This document shows, in pieces, positions 34,931-45,477 of a stretch of 64,000 nucleotides of DNA. The translations under genes were made by a program, and so were the position numbers. Source of the stretch: Pteria penguin (taxonomy: Eukaryota > Mollusca > Bivalvia > Pterioida > Pteriidae). The stretch is taken from contig CM068584.1 in the NCBI GenBank assembly GCA_035048485.1, positions 66,774,179-66,838,178 of the forward strand. The letters run 5' to 3'. The notes beneath the pieces were generated by a model, which had not been told where the DNA came from, searched no databases, and saw only the letters and a list, made by a program, of their open reading frames with translations. How positions within the stretch are numbered: the first letter of the stretch is position 1; every line of letters starts with the position of its first letter.

Positions 34931-35515
34931 TTAAAGTTGTATACCCTACGTTTGGTATAATATCAAAAATTAGGGCATGTAAAACAAAAACTGTATTTTT
35001 CTTGTATGGTTGAAGTTATTAACTTTGCATCAATAACATGTTTTGTTGCTTCAAACCCTCAGAGATACCAAAATAAAAAGAAAATATTTCGTAAATAAAG
35101 TGGGTATTCCATAAACACAACCATAACCTGACTTCGCGCATGCGCAGTTTAATCAAAACATACTATGAAAGGAGACTCGAAAAAAAAAAACGATTTCAGT
35201 AAATACTAAAAATAGCAGACTTGAGTGCAGATTTTTAAAGTTACTTGTCAAGTTTATTTACCTCGCCCTCCATCAGTGTCCATGATGCGGCGGCTTCCGA
35301 ATGAGATCACATGATAATTTGGTTGTAAACATTCTGTTTACAAACATTGCATTTTAGACAGTCATATCTCACTTAATACAACGAATTTGATCTCAACATT
35401 TGCAAGAGTCCTTTTTTAATATGTTTTAGGCTTATATATATATAATCAAAACAATTTAAAATAAATCAAACTATAATATGCACTGTACTAGTGAACATAG
35501 GGTATACAGCTTTAA
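34931..35515 (+). mobile_element. MITE with TTAA ends, copy 2
   Basis: End-to-end homologue of 15530-16108 with the same TTAA-AG...CT-TTAA borders (left TTAAAGTTGTATACCCTA). Confidence 0.85.
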
Positions 35516-35518
35516 TCA

Positions 35519-35776
35519 GAGTTACTTCCCTTTTCCACCAGTTTGGAGGTGAAGCTGGAGTTTTTGCTTCATATTCATACCAATTACATTGAATTAATTT
35601 GAGGAAGTTATTTATATTTTCACTCCACAGAAAAAATTCTGACATTGTTCAATAGCTTTATTATTGTGTAACAATTGCAATTGCCTCAGTTTGGAGAAAT
35701 TCCTTACACAATTTGGTTGATTTATGCACAAATATTCCGGTATATACCTCCCATGTGCCAGAAAAGGGAAGTAACT
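35519..35776. mobile_element. Short MITE, AGTTACTTCCCTTTTC ends
   Basis: Left AGTTACTTCCCTTTTCC, right reverse complemented TAGTTACTTCCCTTTTCTGG. About 258 bp, starting within a few bases of the end of the previous MITE. No coding. Confidence 0.7.
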
Positions 35777-36134
35777 AAAGTTAAATTTTATGCATTTGAA
35801 AACTATATATAACATTATTGATATCAAATGAAACTGCTTTACATTTATAGTACTTTTTTTTTTAAATGTTATTGTTGTAAAGTTCTAGCATACATTTTAC
35901 TTATATATTTTTTATTTGTTTGCATGCATGTGTCAAGATTTTATTTGGAATTGGATTCCCATTAATACTGCAATCTGGCAAATTTGACATTGTTTAGGAA
36001 AAAATGTGTGTATAATCCTTCTGATGATGGATCAGGAGTAAATCTTTATTGCCAATCAGTTGCTCAATGCTTTTAAGTTTGGTATTTGTTCCATTTGGTG
36101 CCAAATTTGCATAAAATCATGCCGGTCATTCTGT
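35777..36134. other. No recognisable gene
   Basis: AT-rich spacer between the MITE and the left border of transposon copy 2. Confidence 0.4.
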
Positions 36135-36450
36135 CCCTTATGAAATCTTCCATGCGTAAAGTAAACGGAATACATACGTCATTCTGATACTTTTCCGTAT
36201 GTAATAATGTTCTAATGCAAGAAAATTCCATGCGTAAATCTTAAAATTCCACATGGAACTGAACAGGAATCCGTACGGAAAAAGCCCCTACATTATGCAA
36301 ATTAGTACGTATGAAATTGCCACAAAATCCATACGGAATAGTTCTATACGTATGGAAAATAATCCACATTACGTATGGAATTCCTCAATGAATTCTCCTT
36401 CAAATTCTGTACGTATGGAATTTCTCAATAAATTCCGTACGTATTTCCTT
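36135..36450. repeat. Subterminal motif array, copy 2 left
   Basis: Mirror of 22425-22739, with about eleven CCATACGTA/CCATACGGA variants. Confidence 0.85.
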
Positions 36451-36561
36451 TAAAAGTTTTCCTTCTCAAGAGCAAAAATACAAAATTTAAAAACCACTTG
36501 AAATTTCCAAATTTAATATTAATTAAATTTGTTAAATTTGTATGCAAAGTATTGTTCAAGT

Positions 36562-38732
36562 TCATTTTAAAAGTAATTTTCCTCTTAATTTCTCTCTGTT
36601 AAAGGCAACTGCCTCAGTTATTCCTTTGTTAATTTCCTTTTCTGTTCTTGGCTGTAGTTGGTATTTTATACAATCTAAAAAGAAATAAGAAAATATAATA
36701 AAGATAAGTAGAATTTATCATTTTCAAGATAAGAATATCAATTGATAAAATTCATCAGTCAATAAATTGAATAATTTTCTACTGCATAATACTGATGTGT
36801 GCATCTTTACAAAATATTGAAACAACACTCTCATTTACCAGTATCTAAATTACAGTATCAAGTAGAATATTGCTCTCCATATCCTTATAAACATAAGGAA
36901 TATCTTGAAATTGAGAAAAATCTCAAAAGCATATTGATGTATAATACATGCTGTCTGAAACATATCAATAAAATTCATACCTCTTAATGCAGATATTTTC
37001 ATTTCCTTCAATTTTGGCCTCATATCTCCTTTAACAGGAAGAGTAAGTCCTTGGCCTCGTGAAAGCGCCATTTCTTCATTTGTGAATACAAGTGGCATAA
37101 GCTACAGTAATAGACTATACCCTGGGTTTTTGTGGACAGTGATATTTCTGTTGCTTTGTTTAAGCTTATTTTCTTCAGAAGAACATCTCGTCCCTCTAGA
37201 AGAGGAGCCATCTGAAATGTTATTATAAAAATTGAAATAATAACATGTTAAATATAATCAGCAAGGCAATTACCAGCTTTTTTATTGGTTGGAAATTAAA
37301 AGTTATCTTCTTTTATTGTTTGATATTTTAAATAGAATTATTATTACTTATGGGTTGTGTTTTTGTGTCCCCAGTGTTAAGCATATAGGGATGAATTTGA
37401 TGATGTCATTATTGAATAGTGTCTAGTTACCGTTATACTCCCTGAATAGTCAGAGTTTGGAGAAGGAAGAAGTTAGAACTATATTAATGTTAAGCATATT
37501 GATTGTACAATTTATATTTCCAAAATTTCAATTCTGTACATTTATATATATCAAGCATAAAGAGCTAACCATTATTAGGTACCCTTTCACATATATTGGT
37601 TTCCCATATGAGGTTTGAACCCATGACTTATGTTACCAAATCACCCAGCAGCCATGCATCTGACCTTCTGAGCTAACAGAACTCCATATAAATCTTAACA
37701 TACTTAAAAACTTTATGCAAATTGGTGACTTAAAAAATGTCATATTATCTTCATTTACACTTACATCATTTACATTTTGATGCTGTTTTCCTTGTTTCTC
37801 AGCATTTGATTCACCAAACTGTAATGGTTACAATATAAATTTAAAAGATCAGTTTGAAAGTACCAGTAAAATATTAGCAAAATTTTCAAAGATGTATATG
37901 CAAATTCAGATAATGATTATTGTGATCCCTCTTATCAACTGATACCCATTTACTCCTACTAGAGTGTTCCTCACCTTAGGTCAAAGGTCAGGGTCACATG
38001 ATATTGAATGCTCAGACACCAAGCATCATTAAATGTTTTAAAAACTAAATAACTTTAAGAACATTTAACAGTAATAAAACTTGATAATTAAGTCAATGGT
38101 TAACAATTAATAGGGCCCTGTAAGTTAAAATGTAAGTTCTTTAATTTAAATAGATTTTAAGTCTCTAGAATATGATATTCTAAATTATCCTATACATGTC
38201 AAAATTGTATTTTTGTACAAACTATGCAATGGGTTTTGTTTTAATGGTATTCAATATCAGATTTGAAAAAAAAAAGTTATATAAACGTAACACAATTCAG
38301 GACATTTGATCCTGATCCTGTGTGGTGCACATACATTAAAGAATATTCATTGATACATTTACTAACCATTTGACTTTTTTTTTCTCTCTGTTTCCTGCCT
38401 TTGACCTACCGGTACTGTCTTGGTGATCTCCTTAGGAAGAAGAAACCTAAATGATTCCAAAACCTTTTATTTAGAACTTTCTGTATTTGAATTGCATTAA
38501 TTGAATATACATGTACAAAAGTTTATACTGACAATCAATTTTTTATAATTTTTTTTTTTAAATGGAAGTCCTATAAATAGATTTAGATATTAGACAAGAG
38601 ACAATTTTGAATGAATCTCAAGTTACTTACCTCCTGAGAACTAATAAGAATGCCACTGTTTATCATGCCGCCCAAATTAATTTCAAATTTTTCCTCTTCC
38701 TGTGTTGGATTGGACTTATTCGAGTGTTTCAT
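36562..38732 (-). CDS. BEN-domain-like protein, 4 exons (one shared frameshift), copy 2
   Basis: Mirror of the gene at 20139-22312. Exon 1 is 38631-38732 (ATG read from 38732 down, donor beyond 38631) and the stop codon is at 36562-36564. All four exon borders and the frame change in exon 3 are present as in copy 1. Both copies keep intact splice signals, which favours recent origin or constraint on the coding part. The same uncertainty applies to the BEN call. Confidence 0.6.
37590..37685 (-). repeat. tRNA-like SINE remnant in intron, copy 2
   Basis: Mirror of 21190-21290: 'gaggtttgaacccat' is the reverse of box B and 'tctgagctaac' of box A. Confidence 0.55.
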
Positions 38733-39303
38733 CTTTAGTTTCAGTAACGATACTATTGTCCTTTTGAGAAATCACATTTTGATAAATCACAGAAACGGAC
38801 GGATCCTCCATGAAATAGATAATTCCGTATATGATTACCAATCCTATTTTGAATCCAAGATACACACGAAGGTCAGTTGCGATGTTGAAGCCGGACGAGA
38901 TACAAATTTCGCGCTATTCTAAAGTGAAAGGGGGGGGTGTCTTACGTAGAACAGTGTTACCTCAGTATAGTTGCTTCATGTCTTATTTAATTACGATGTA
39001 TTATTTTTCATTACATGTACGCAAGGCTAAATCAATTTCAAAAACATTAAAAACTTTATTATTTTATCAGGAATAAATATCTCTGAACGATAATACCCAT
39101 CTAATTTGAAATGGAATCGCCGTAGAATTTGGTGAGCGGGCAGCATTGATGGCTAACAGTTGGGGGTCTTATCATTGAGTTTCATATTACAAGGTCGCTA
39201 TCGCCTGTGCTCATATATCATTTAGCAACACGTTGACCCTTATCGCGGCGAGTACAAATGTACATCAATTGAAATTGCTCAATTTATTTGATCAAATCGG
39301 ACG

Positions 39304-40653
39304 ATGACTGAAAAACGCAAACTCAACGAAAAGGAGAAAAAGTTGACCATGAGAGCAAAGGAGAATGATAAGAAGAGGCTAATTCGTATGAAAGTATTGA
39401 AAGAAGAAGCGAGATCTAGTGAAAATACCTCAATGATAGATGGCGATTAGGTCAGAAGAAGTTGACACTGACGAAATGTTTCAGTCTCTCGACTGGTTCA
39501 GACAAAATTCAGACAGTGAGTTTATATTCTTGACTTTATTTCTACATGTATACCGATATCATATACTGTAACTGTTAAAAGATTGGTGTGTGTGTGTGTG
39601 TGGGGGGGGGGGGGTTTCTTATCAGAACGTATGGTACAACGCAAGTATATGCCGTGATCTTACATCGAAATATTATGCAATGACTTAGCGTAACCCCCCC
39701 CTTCCCTTTTTTGTTTCATAATCACATCATTCCCTTTATACATGTTGTGGCCAAATGAGATTTGAAGACACTAGGTTCAATGCATGCTAGCATCACATAT
39801 CTATGTCTTGTCCGAATAAAAAGATGTAAAAATAGAAAAAAGAAAAAAAAAATAATTACAAGTTATAAGCTTATGTTCGCAAGATGTCCTTAGTTTGTTT
39901 GAATAACTGCCTACATAAACTACAACATGTAATGATAGTGGCGGATCAAGAAGGCAGTCTGGGGATTTTTATTTTTATTCATTTATTATTTTTTTTTTGC
40001 AGGGTGAAAAGGTGGGGAGGGGTCCTAAGTTTTAGAGAAGAACTGCAAAGCCTTTATTAATTTGCAAAATTTAAGGTACCTGGGGGTTTCCCGGGGTTAT
40101 ATTCGGGACTTTATATAAGACCCTGATTATATTAAACTTCAACATTTAAAAATACGTTTTGATCCAGGGGTTTTTTCCACTGAAGTGTAGTAGTCCTGCA
40201 CATTAATGGAAGAGGAGCACAGTAGAGTTATCTTCCCAAAATGAAACGAAAGTAGGATCTGGAATTCCCGTAACGGACTGATACCGTATAAAATTACTTA
40301 ATGTACGGTAGTCCCTGTCAAATGCAAGGGGGAAATGAGACAAGATATAAATAGATATAGTAAAAGGTGCTATATGTTTAACTATTAATTCTTCCTTTTA
40401 AAGCAATTATTTTCTCAGTTATCAATCGAAAATTTGTGTTGTATAACGTTCGCTTCTCAGTTTCCCACATAATTAACATTAGGTGGTAACCATTTGTGAT
40501 TTGGGGTTTACACATCAATATTCCAATCTTATCTATCATGTTAAAGATTCAAGAATGTGTAATAATAATAATCATAATTGCTAAGACTCTATTTTGTGTC
40601 TCATCAAGATAGACAATTAAATGTAATTAATAAAAACATGAAAGATAAGAAAA

Positions 40654-40728
<75 letters not shown>

Positions 40729-41175
40729 GGTGGAAATGATGATGATGATGATGACGAGGAGGAGGATGATAATGATGATGTAGTCCAAAATATCAGACCC
40801 AAGCAAGAGGCTAAGAACCAGATTTATATTTTATAAAAACACAAAAGTTAAAAAATAATGTGTAAAAATTTCTTTGTTTTTCAATTTTCAGAACTCTAAA
40901 GTATTTAATAAAAATGAATCCATGATCAAAAATGTTTCTAATCTTCAAGATCCAAGCATACTTGTTGACTAATTTATTGATCAAACAAGTGATCATGACT
41001 TGTTATCTCAAAATCATTTAGTTGAAGAAGAAATTTCCCACATCAATATGGATTTGCCAGATGGAAGTGATGATGAAAGTACATGTACATGTACTTAATT
41101 ACAACAGATAGAGATTTAGATGATTCATCCTTATATAAGAAATACCAGGATGATGAATTTGATGATACAGTCTAA
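39304..41175 (+). pseudogene. Decayed divergent gene of the transposon, copy 2
   Basis: Mirror of 17760-19566. ATG at 39304 with a basic start that stops after 48 codons; overlapping second frame from 39440 to a GTGAGT donor at 39516. After an intron, TTTTCAG at about 40890 leads into acidic sequence with in-frame stops (LSQNHLVEEEISHINM; further on DDSSLYKKYQDDEFDDTV). Lengths and breaks match copy 1. Confidence 0.4.
40655..40770 (+). repeat. (GAT)n/(GGT)n microsatellite, copy 2
   Basis: Longer version of the (ATC)n tract of copy 1. It gives a poly-serine open frame on minus that is not a gene. Confidence 0.9.
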
Positions 41176-41529
41176 AAATAACAACATTCCAGTCATTTGT
41201 CTTAATGAAACTGAATAAATATCTGACCATTGCATAATATAATTCTTCATGTCCTCTGTTTGAAGATTATAAGAATGGATATCTCATGAAAATGATAAAG
41301 GATACCGAAAATATTGATAGTCAAGTTATTTTTGGCTTATCATTTGTTAAAAAATATACCAGAACTTAAGCAAAGATGTGTAACTAAACAAATATATGTG
41401 TGTATTTTTCCAAACAGAATGTAAGAATGTGATTAGATAATTTGTAAGCAGATAAATTATTCTCATTATTAGTTTTGAGTATTGCTATATGAAGATGATG
41501 ATATATTTTAATAATATATCATTTCAGTT

Positions 41530-41823
41530 TCACTTAAGTGAAAAAATTCCATACGGAATTGGTAATATCAAGAAAAAAATGTAAAGTATTCAACTTCCAT
41601 ACGGAAAATTTGGTTAAAGACATTCAAGATTTTAAGTTATCATTTTACGTATGGAATTTAAAATTCCTTTTCGAATTTACGCATGGAATTCTACTTGTTT
41701 CTTGCTAGTTTTACGTGTCCGTCTCATATCCATATGGAATCATGTATTTCCATATGGAAATTTCCCTTTCCGTATGGATTCCTGTTCATTGACGTACGGA
41801 TTACGGCTGGAAATTTCATACGG
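41530..41823. repeat. Subterminal motif array, copy 2 right
   Basis: Mirror of 17100-17390. The open frames at 41651-41947 and 41683-41889 only translate these motifs and the flank. Confidence 0.85.
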
Positions 41824-42534
41824 GGTTTATCAAAATCACAAGTTTACGCAACAAAAGGAATTGTGGCACTCATTCATAAAGGGCCTTAATTTACTTGAAG
41901 CTATCATTAACTGTTTGCAGAAAGTCAAGCAAAATGCAAATTGCTGACACAGGACAAATTGTTGGCACCAGACGGACGGACATACAGACCTTGCCAATCA
42001 TCGGTAAGAAAAGACAAAAAGTCTTATCAACTGTGCTACATCACCATGCCATGCATGACAAGATTAAATCAGTAAATCAACAAATTGCTATTTATAGAAT
42101 GCAGTCACCTACTATACCTTCTTCCAATTTCATATGGTGTGAGCTGACAAATCACTCTTTGCCAAGATTTTCATTGATGTTGCTGCATTGATCGTGATGT
42201 TTTTACGTGTTGGATAACCAGTTGTAGAGGTAAATGCCATCTCCAGACACTGTTACTGCTGAAGTGCTAAATATTTATCGTGAGTGACCTTTTGCAGCAT
42301 CCTTAATTCTTGAAGTGGGATTGGTCACATGACCGAATATGTACCGTGCCTGTTGGGGGATAAGTATCGGTATTTATCTTCATTCTATAGAAAAAATCCA
42401 ATATTCTGAAATCTCATTTTTTTCGAACTGCAAAAACTATCAAACTATTCAGAACTATAAAATTTGAAAAAGAAAATGGGTCAATATTCGTAAGATTCCT
42501 CAATGAATTTCAGAAGTTTTATGACACATACAGC
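41824..42534. other. No recognisable gene
   Basis: Contains 'gacggacggacatacag', a molluscan-repeat tail, at 41972-41988. Short open frames have no domain. Confidence 0.35.
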
Positions 42535-42720
42535 TCTTGTCCTTAAAATATAATTCAGCAAAGTTGCATTACGGTCTATGATAAACACGGAGTTTATCCC
42601 TAGACCATAGATGATCATCAGAATATTTTGATCATTATCGATTCTTACATCTCAGTGTAATGTTATGCCGACGTCAAGAATGCTGTTACAAGATCGTCCG
42701 TCAGTCTCAAATTAGTCAAG
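42535..42720 (+). repeat. Dispersed repeat, copy B
   Basis: Homologous to 1735-1910 in the same order of phrases ('ataattcagcaaagttgcat', 'gagtttatccc', 'gccgacgtcaagaatg'). Confidence 0.6.
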
Positions 42721-43064
42721 TGTTACAGGTTAAATTCCAATGGTCAATCGCAGTGTTTTTTTTTTCTTCAAAAGTGTTTGTACCTTTTCATTTAGGAGTT
42801 TTTTGTCCCATTTTCATATTGCTGTAAGATCAATGCTTGGGAAATATTATGACAAATTTTGTGCAAAATCAATGAAATTTCCATTGGCAATGGTCCTTAT
42901 TATAGCACAGTAACATTGACAGACCTGATTTGAACTTGAAGAAAACAAAACCACTGAATGAACACACTTTATCTTTGTAAAGTGTGACTAGAACATAAGA
43001 CTATTGATATACAGTAAAGGAATTGATAAACTGTGTAAAAAGCAAGAAGAACTAGTCGACTTAC

Positions 43065-43173
43065 CCAAAGCATGAGCAGAATCCATCCAACTGAATGCTG
43101 TCCTAAAGCTAAGCGCACGTGCTCTCGGTCGTACTCGTGCAGCAGCTTGTCCGTACTTCTGGATGGTCGCCAT
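43065..43173 (-). CDS. Possible first coding exon with mitochondrial-type presequence
   Basis: Minus strand ATG at 43173 in a good context (GTAATGGCG), then 36 codons and a consensus donor G-GTAAGT at 43064. The peptide (MATIQKYGQAAARV, then RPRARALSFRTAFSWMDSAH) has seven basic residues (one lysine, six arginines) and no acidic residue before residue 31, the composition of a mitochondrial targeting sequence. The exon is clearly GC-richer than its surroundings. The following exons should lie to the left, but I could not find one before the transposon at 41823, so the gene may have long introns or be broken. I do not recognise the protein. Confidence 0.4.
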
Positions 43174-44168
43174 TACATTTGCATGAATTTTTATCTTAAC
43201 CCTCTCCGTTTCTATGTGTAAAACTTGTCTCTGAACCATACCACTCTTGCATATTGCACCCCTGACATCCTGAAGAACATTTAACAAGACTTAGTCTTAC
43301 GAATAGGTGGCGCATTGAAACGTTCAAACGCTTTACTAAATCTGAACTGGAAATAAGTAATAAACGGTAATAAAGAAACCTGTGTCTGTTAAAAAAATTC
43401 CGAAAATACAACAGTACGCGCACAGTGTGTAATCTGTGGTAATTTGATATAAATTGCCATAATCAGTAAATCATTCAGAATGTGCAATAAAACTCACTCC
43501 TTGTCACTCGCTAACATTGACGTTTTGTCGTCACTGTGGGTCTTATTTCAGCTCTTACTTTGATTTTATCTTGTTTACTGTAGCCTACCGCTCTAGATAG
43601 TAAGATACTGAGCTGTGCACTTGTGCAACTTCCAACTTCAGCATCAGTATGTACAGCATGCAGCAAACAACAATGTGAATTCTTATCAAAATAAAATTTT
43701 TCCAAAAAAAAAAAATATAAATAAATAAAAATAAAATAAAATAAAATAGTGGTCTAGAATAAAAAAAAAATAAATAAATAAAAAAATAAAAATAAAATAA
43801 AAAAATTATCGAATAAGATCTATTTACTTAGGTACTTCAACAGTTTTACTCCTAAACAGAAAATAAAACTTGGAATAAAAAAAATCTTTTGGTACATAAC
43901 TCATTAGGGTCCAAATTCAACTTTTTTCGAGGGGCCAGTGGATCGGTGATTTAGCATGCAGCAGGTTGCGTGTATAATCAGGTATTAGAATAGAAGTTTG
44001 AAACATAATTAATATTCGAATAAGGTAAATACCTTTGTTGTGTTCTGAAGAAAAGATTTCTGTACTCGAATTAATAGTATTTACATGTACACCCCCCTCC
44101 CATTATAGGGAAACATCGTAGCCTTCTACCCCTTTTTAGAAGAAAGGAATCACCCATTTATCTAGGCC
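43174..44168. other. Upstream region; A-rich tract
   Basis: 43700-43805 is a (AAATA)n-like low-complexity tract. Other open frames on minus (43196-43423, 43511-43705) show no domain. Confidence 0.4.
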
Positions 44169-44182
44169 TCAAGGCTTGTGCA

Positions 44183-44355
44183 GGGGCAGGCTTGGTGTAG
44201 TGGTTAAGCGCTCGGCTTGCGGCGCCGACGATCCGGGTTCGATTCCCGGGTTGCGCCACTATGTTTAAGAGGTTGGTTACCTCCTGCTTCCATGTCGCGA
44301 TATAACTGAAAAATTGTTGAAAGCGACGTAAAACACCAATCAACCAACCAACCAA
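44183..44355 (+). mobile_element. tRNA-like SINE with 14 bp target duplication
   Basis: TCAAGGCTTGTGCA lies at 44169-44182 and 44356-44369. Head GGGGCAGGCTTGGTGTAGTG, box B GGGTTCGATTCCC, body 'ggttacctcctgcttccatg', tail (CCAA)n. Same family as 12346-12518 in the opposite orientation. Confidence 0.95.
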
Positions 44356-44369
44356 TCAAGGCTTGTGCA

Positions 44370-45477
44370 AGTGCAAGGAATCATGGGACAAGGTCAACGC
44401 TGTTTAGAGATAAGTAGTCGGAAGTCGGAGTGTTTGTGAAGCGGTATGATTTGAAATTCAAGACGATCCTAATGAACAGGTAAGTCATTTTTTTCCAATT
44501 TCCGTTCGATTTTTCACATACATGTTTTATATAAATTCTCCAAAGAGCGAGAAGATGGAATTTTTGTTAAATTGGCCCTGATCTACTGTGTCAGTACCGG
44601 GTACCCAAGGTGCACACGTATGCGCTCAAAAAAATCATGGATGTCTGTCAAAAGATTTGGACAAATAGCATATCATTGATATCAGGGGCCCCTTTTAGCC
44701 ACATATTTACTATTAAAACTCCAGATCTGGTATCCCAAAGTGGCCGAGTAGTTTGGCTAATACTTGACTTTCCGATGCCTCCCCCCTTTTTCGGAAATTC
44801 TGGATCTGCCACTGATTATGCCATTCAAGGTGCAAACTTACAATAGTTTAATTGTTGCAACATCATTGAACATGCATTATGAACTTTCGGAGCTCCTCCT
44901 GACCCTTACTGGGTCATTGTTTTAAAAGTATAACACAGAACCCAAGCATCAACCGTTTTATTAAATTTGACATCGATATTGTAAACACCCAGACTAAAAA
45001 TATCAACAAAAGTAAAATGCTAGGCGTATGGGTTGTATGTTATAGAACTTGCCAGACTCCTGACCTGGTTACGCTCTATCATCTATGTACAATGTATCAT
45101 TCATGGTCAGTGGCAGTTTCAGACCAGGGTGTATGGAATTAGAAAGGGCACTCATTTGGCATTCCCCACACTTCCCTGTCATCATATATTCACTTATTAA
45201 AACCCATCATTTTGAACAATTTTCAGTCATAATAGGCAAAATTTTGCAGTGAGCAACAAAAACTGACTTGTCCAAAATGTATATATGTGATGACTGCATA
45301 AATGTGTTATCTATTATAATATATCATGATTCGGATGAGGTAATGTTATAGCGCGTTGTCTATCCGTCATCCGTTGTTGTAAACTTTTCACATGTTCGAC
45401 TTCCTCTGGAAGGATTTTGATGAAACTTTGCAGGCATGAAGTACTCATGGTCCCTAGCTACAAGTGTTCATGCTTTT
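44370..45477. other. Mixed repeat remnants, no gene
   Basis: 'ctaatgaacag' followed by GTAAGTC at 44470-44486 is a good donor and could end a 5' exon, but nothing supports it further. 44765-44815 carries a single 'ttctggatctgccactg' MITE end (compare 62370-62532). 45330-45470 resembles the leader of the next element and also 48060-48130. Confidence 0.35.

Larger units (their letters stand above)
36135..41823 (-). mobile_element. BEN-gene-carrying DNA transposon, copy 2 (inverted)
   Basis: Reverse-complement copy of 17100-22739, nearly identical throughout. It starts CCCTTATGAAATCTTCC and ends GGAAATTTCATACGGG. Visible differences: about 30 bp extra near 41270-41300 relative to copy 1; a short replaced patch at 36812-36835 (copy 1 near 22040-22060); microsatellite length changes; and scattered single bases. 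Flanks (left 'cattctgt', right 'gtttatc') do not match each other or those of copy 1, so these are two insertions and not one segmental inverted duplication. Confidence 0.85.

Noticed and set aside
40617..40802. Poly-serine/proline frame
   Set aside because: Translation of the (GAT)n/(GGT)n microsatellite.
17100..41823. One large segmental inverted duplication
   Set aside because: Homology ends precisely at transposon termini on all four sides and the flanks are unrelated; two insertions explain it better.
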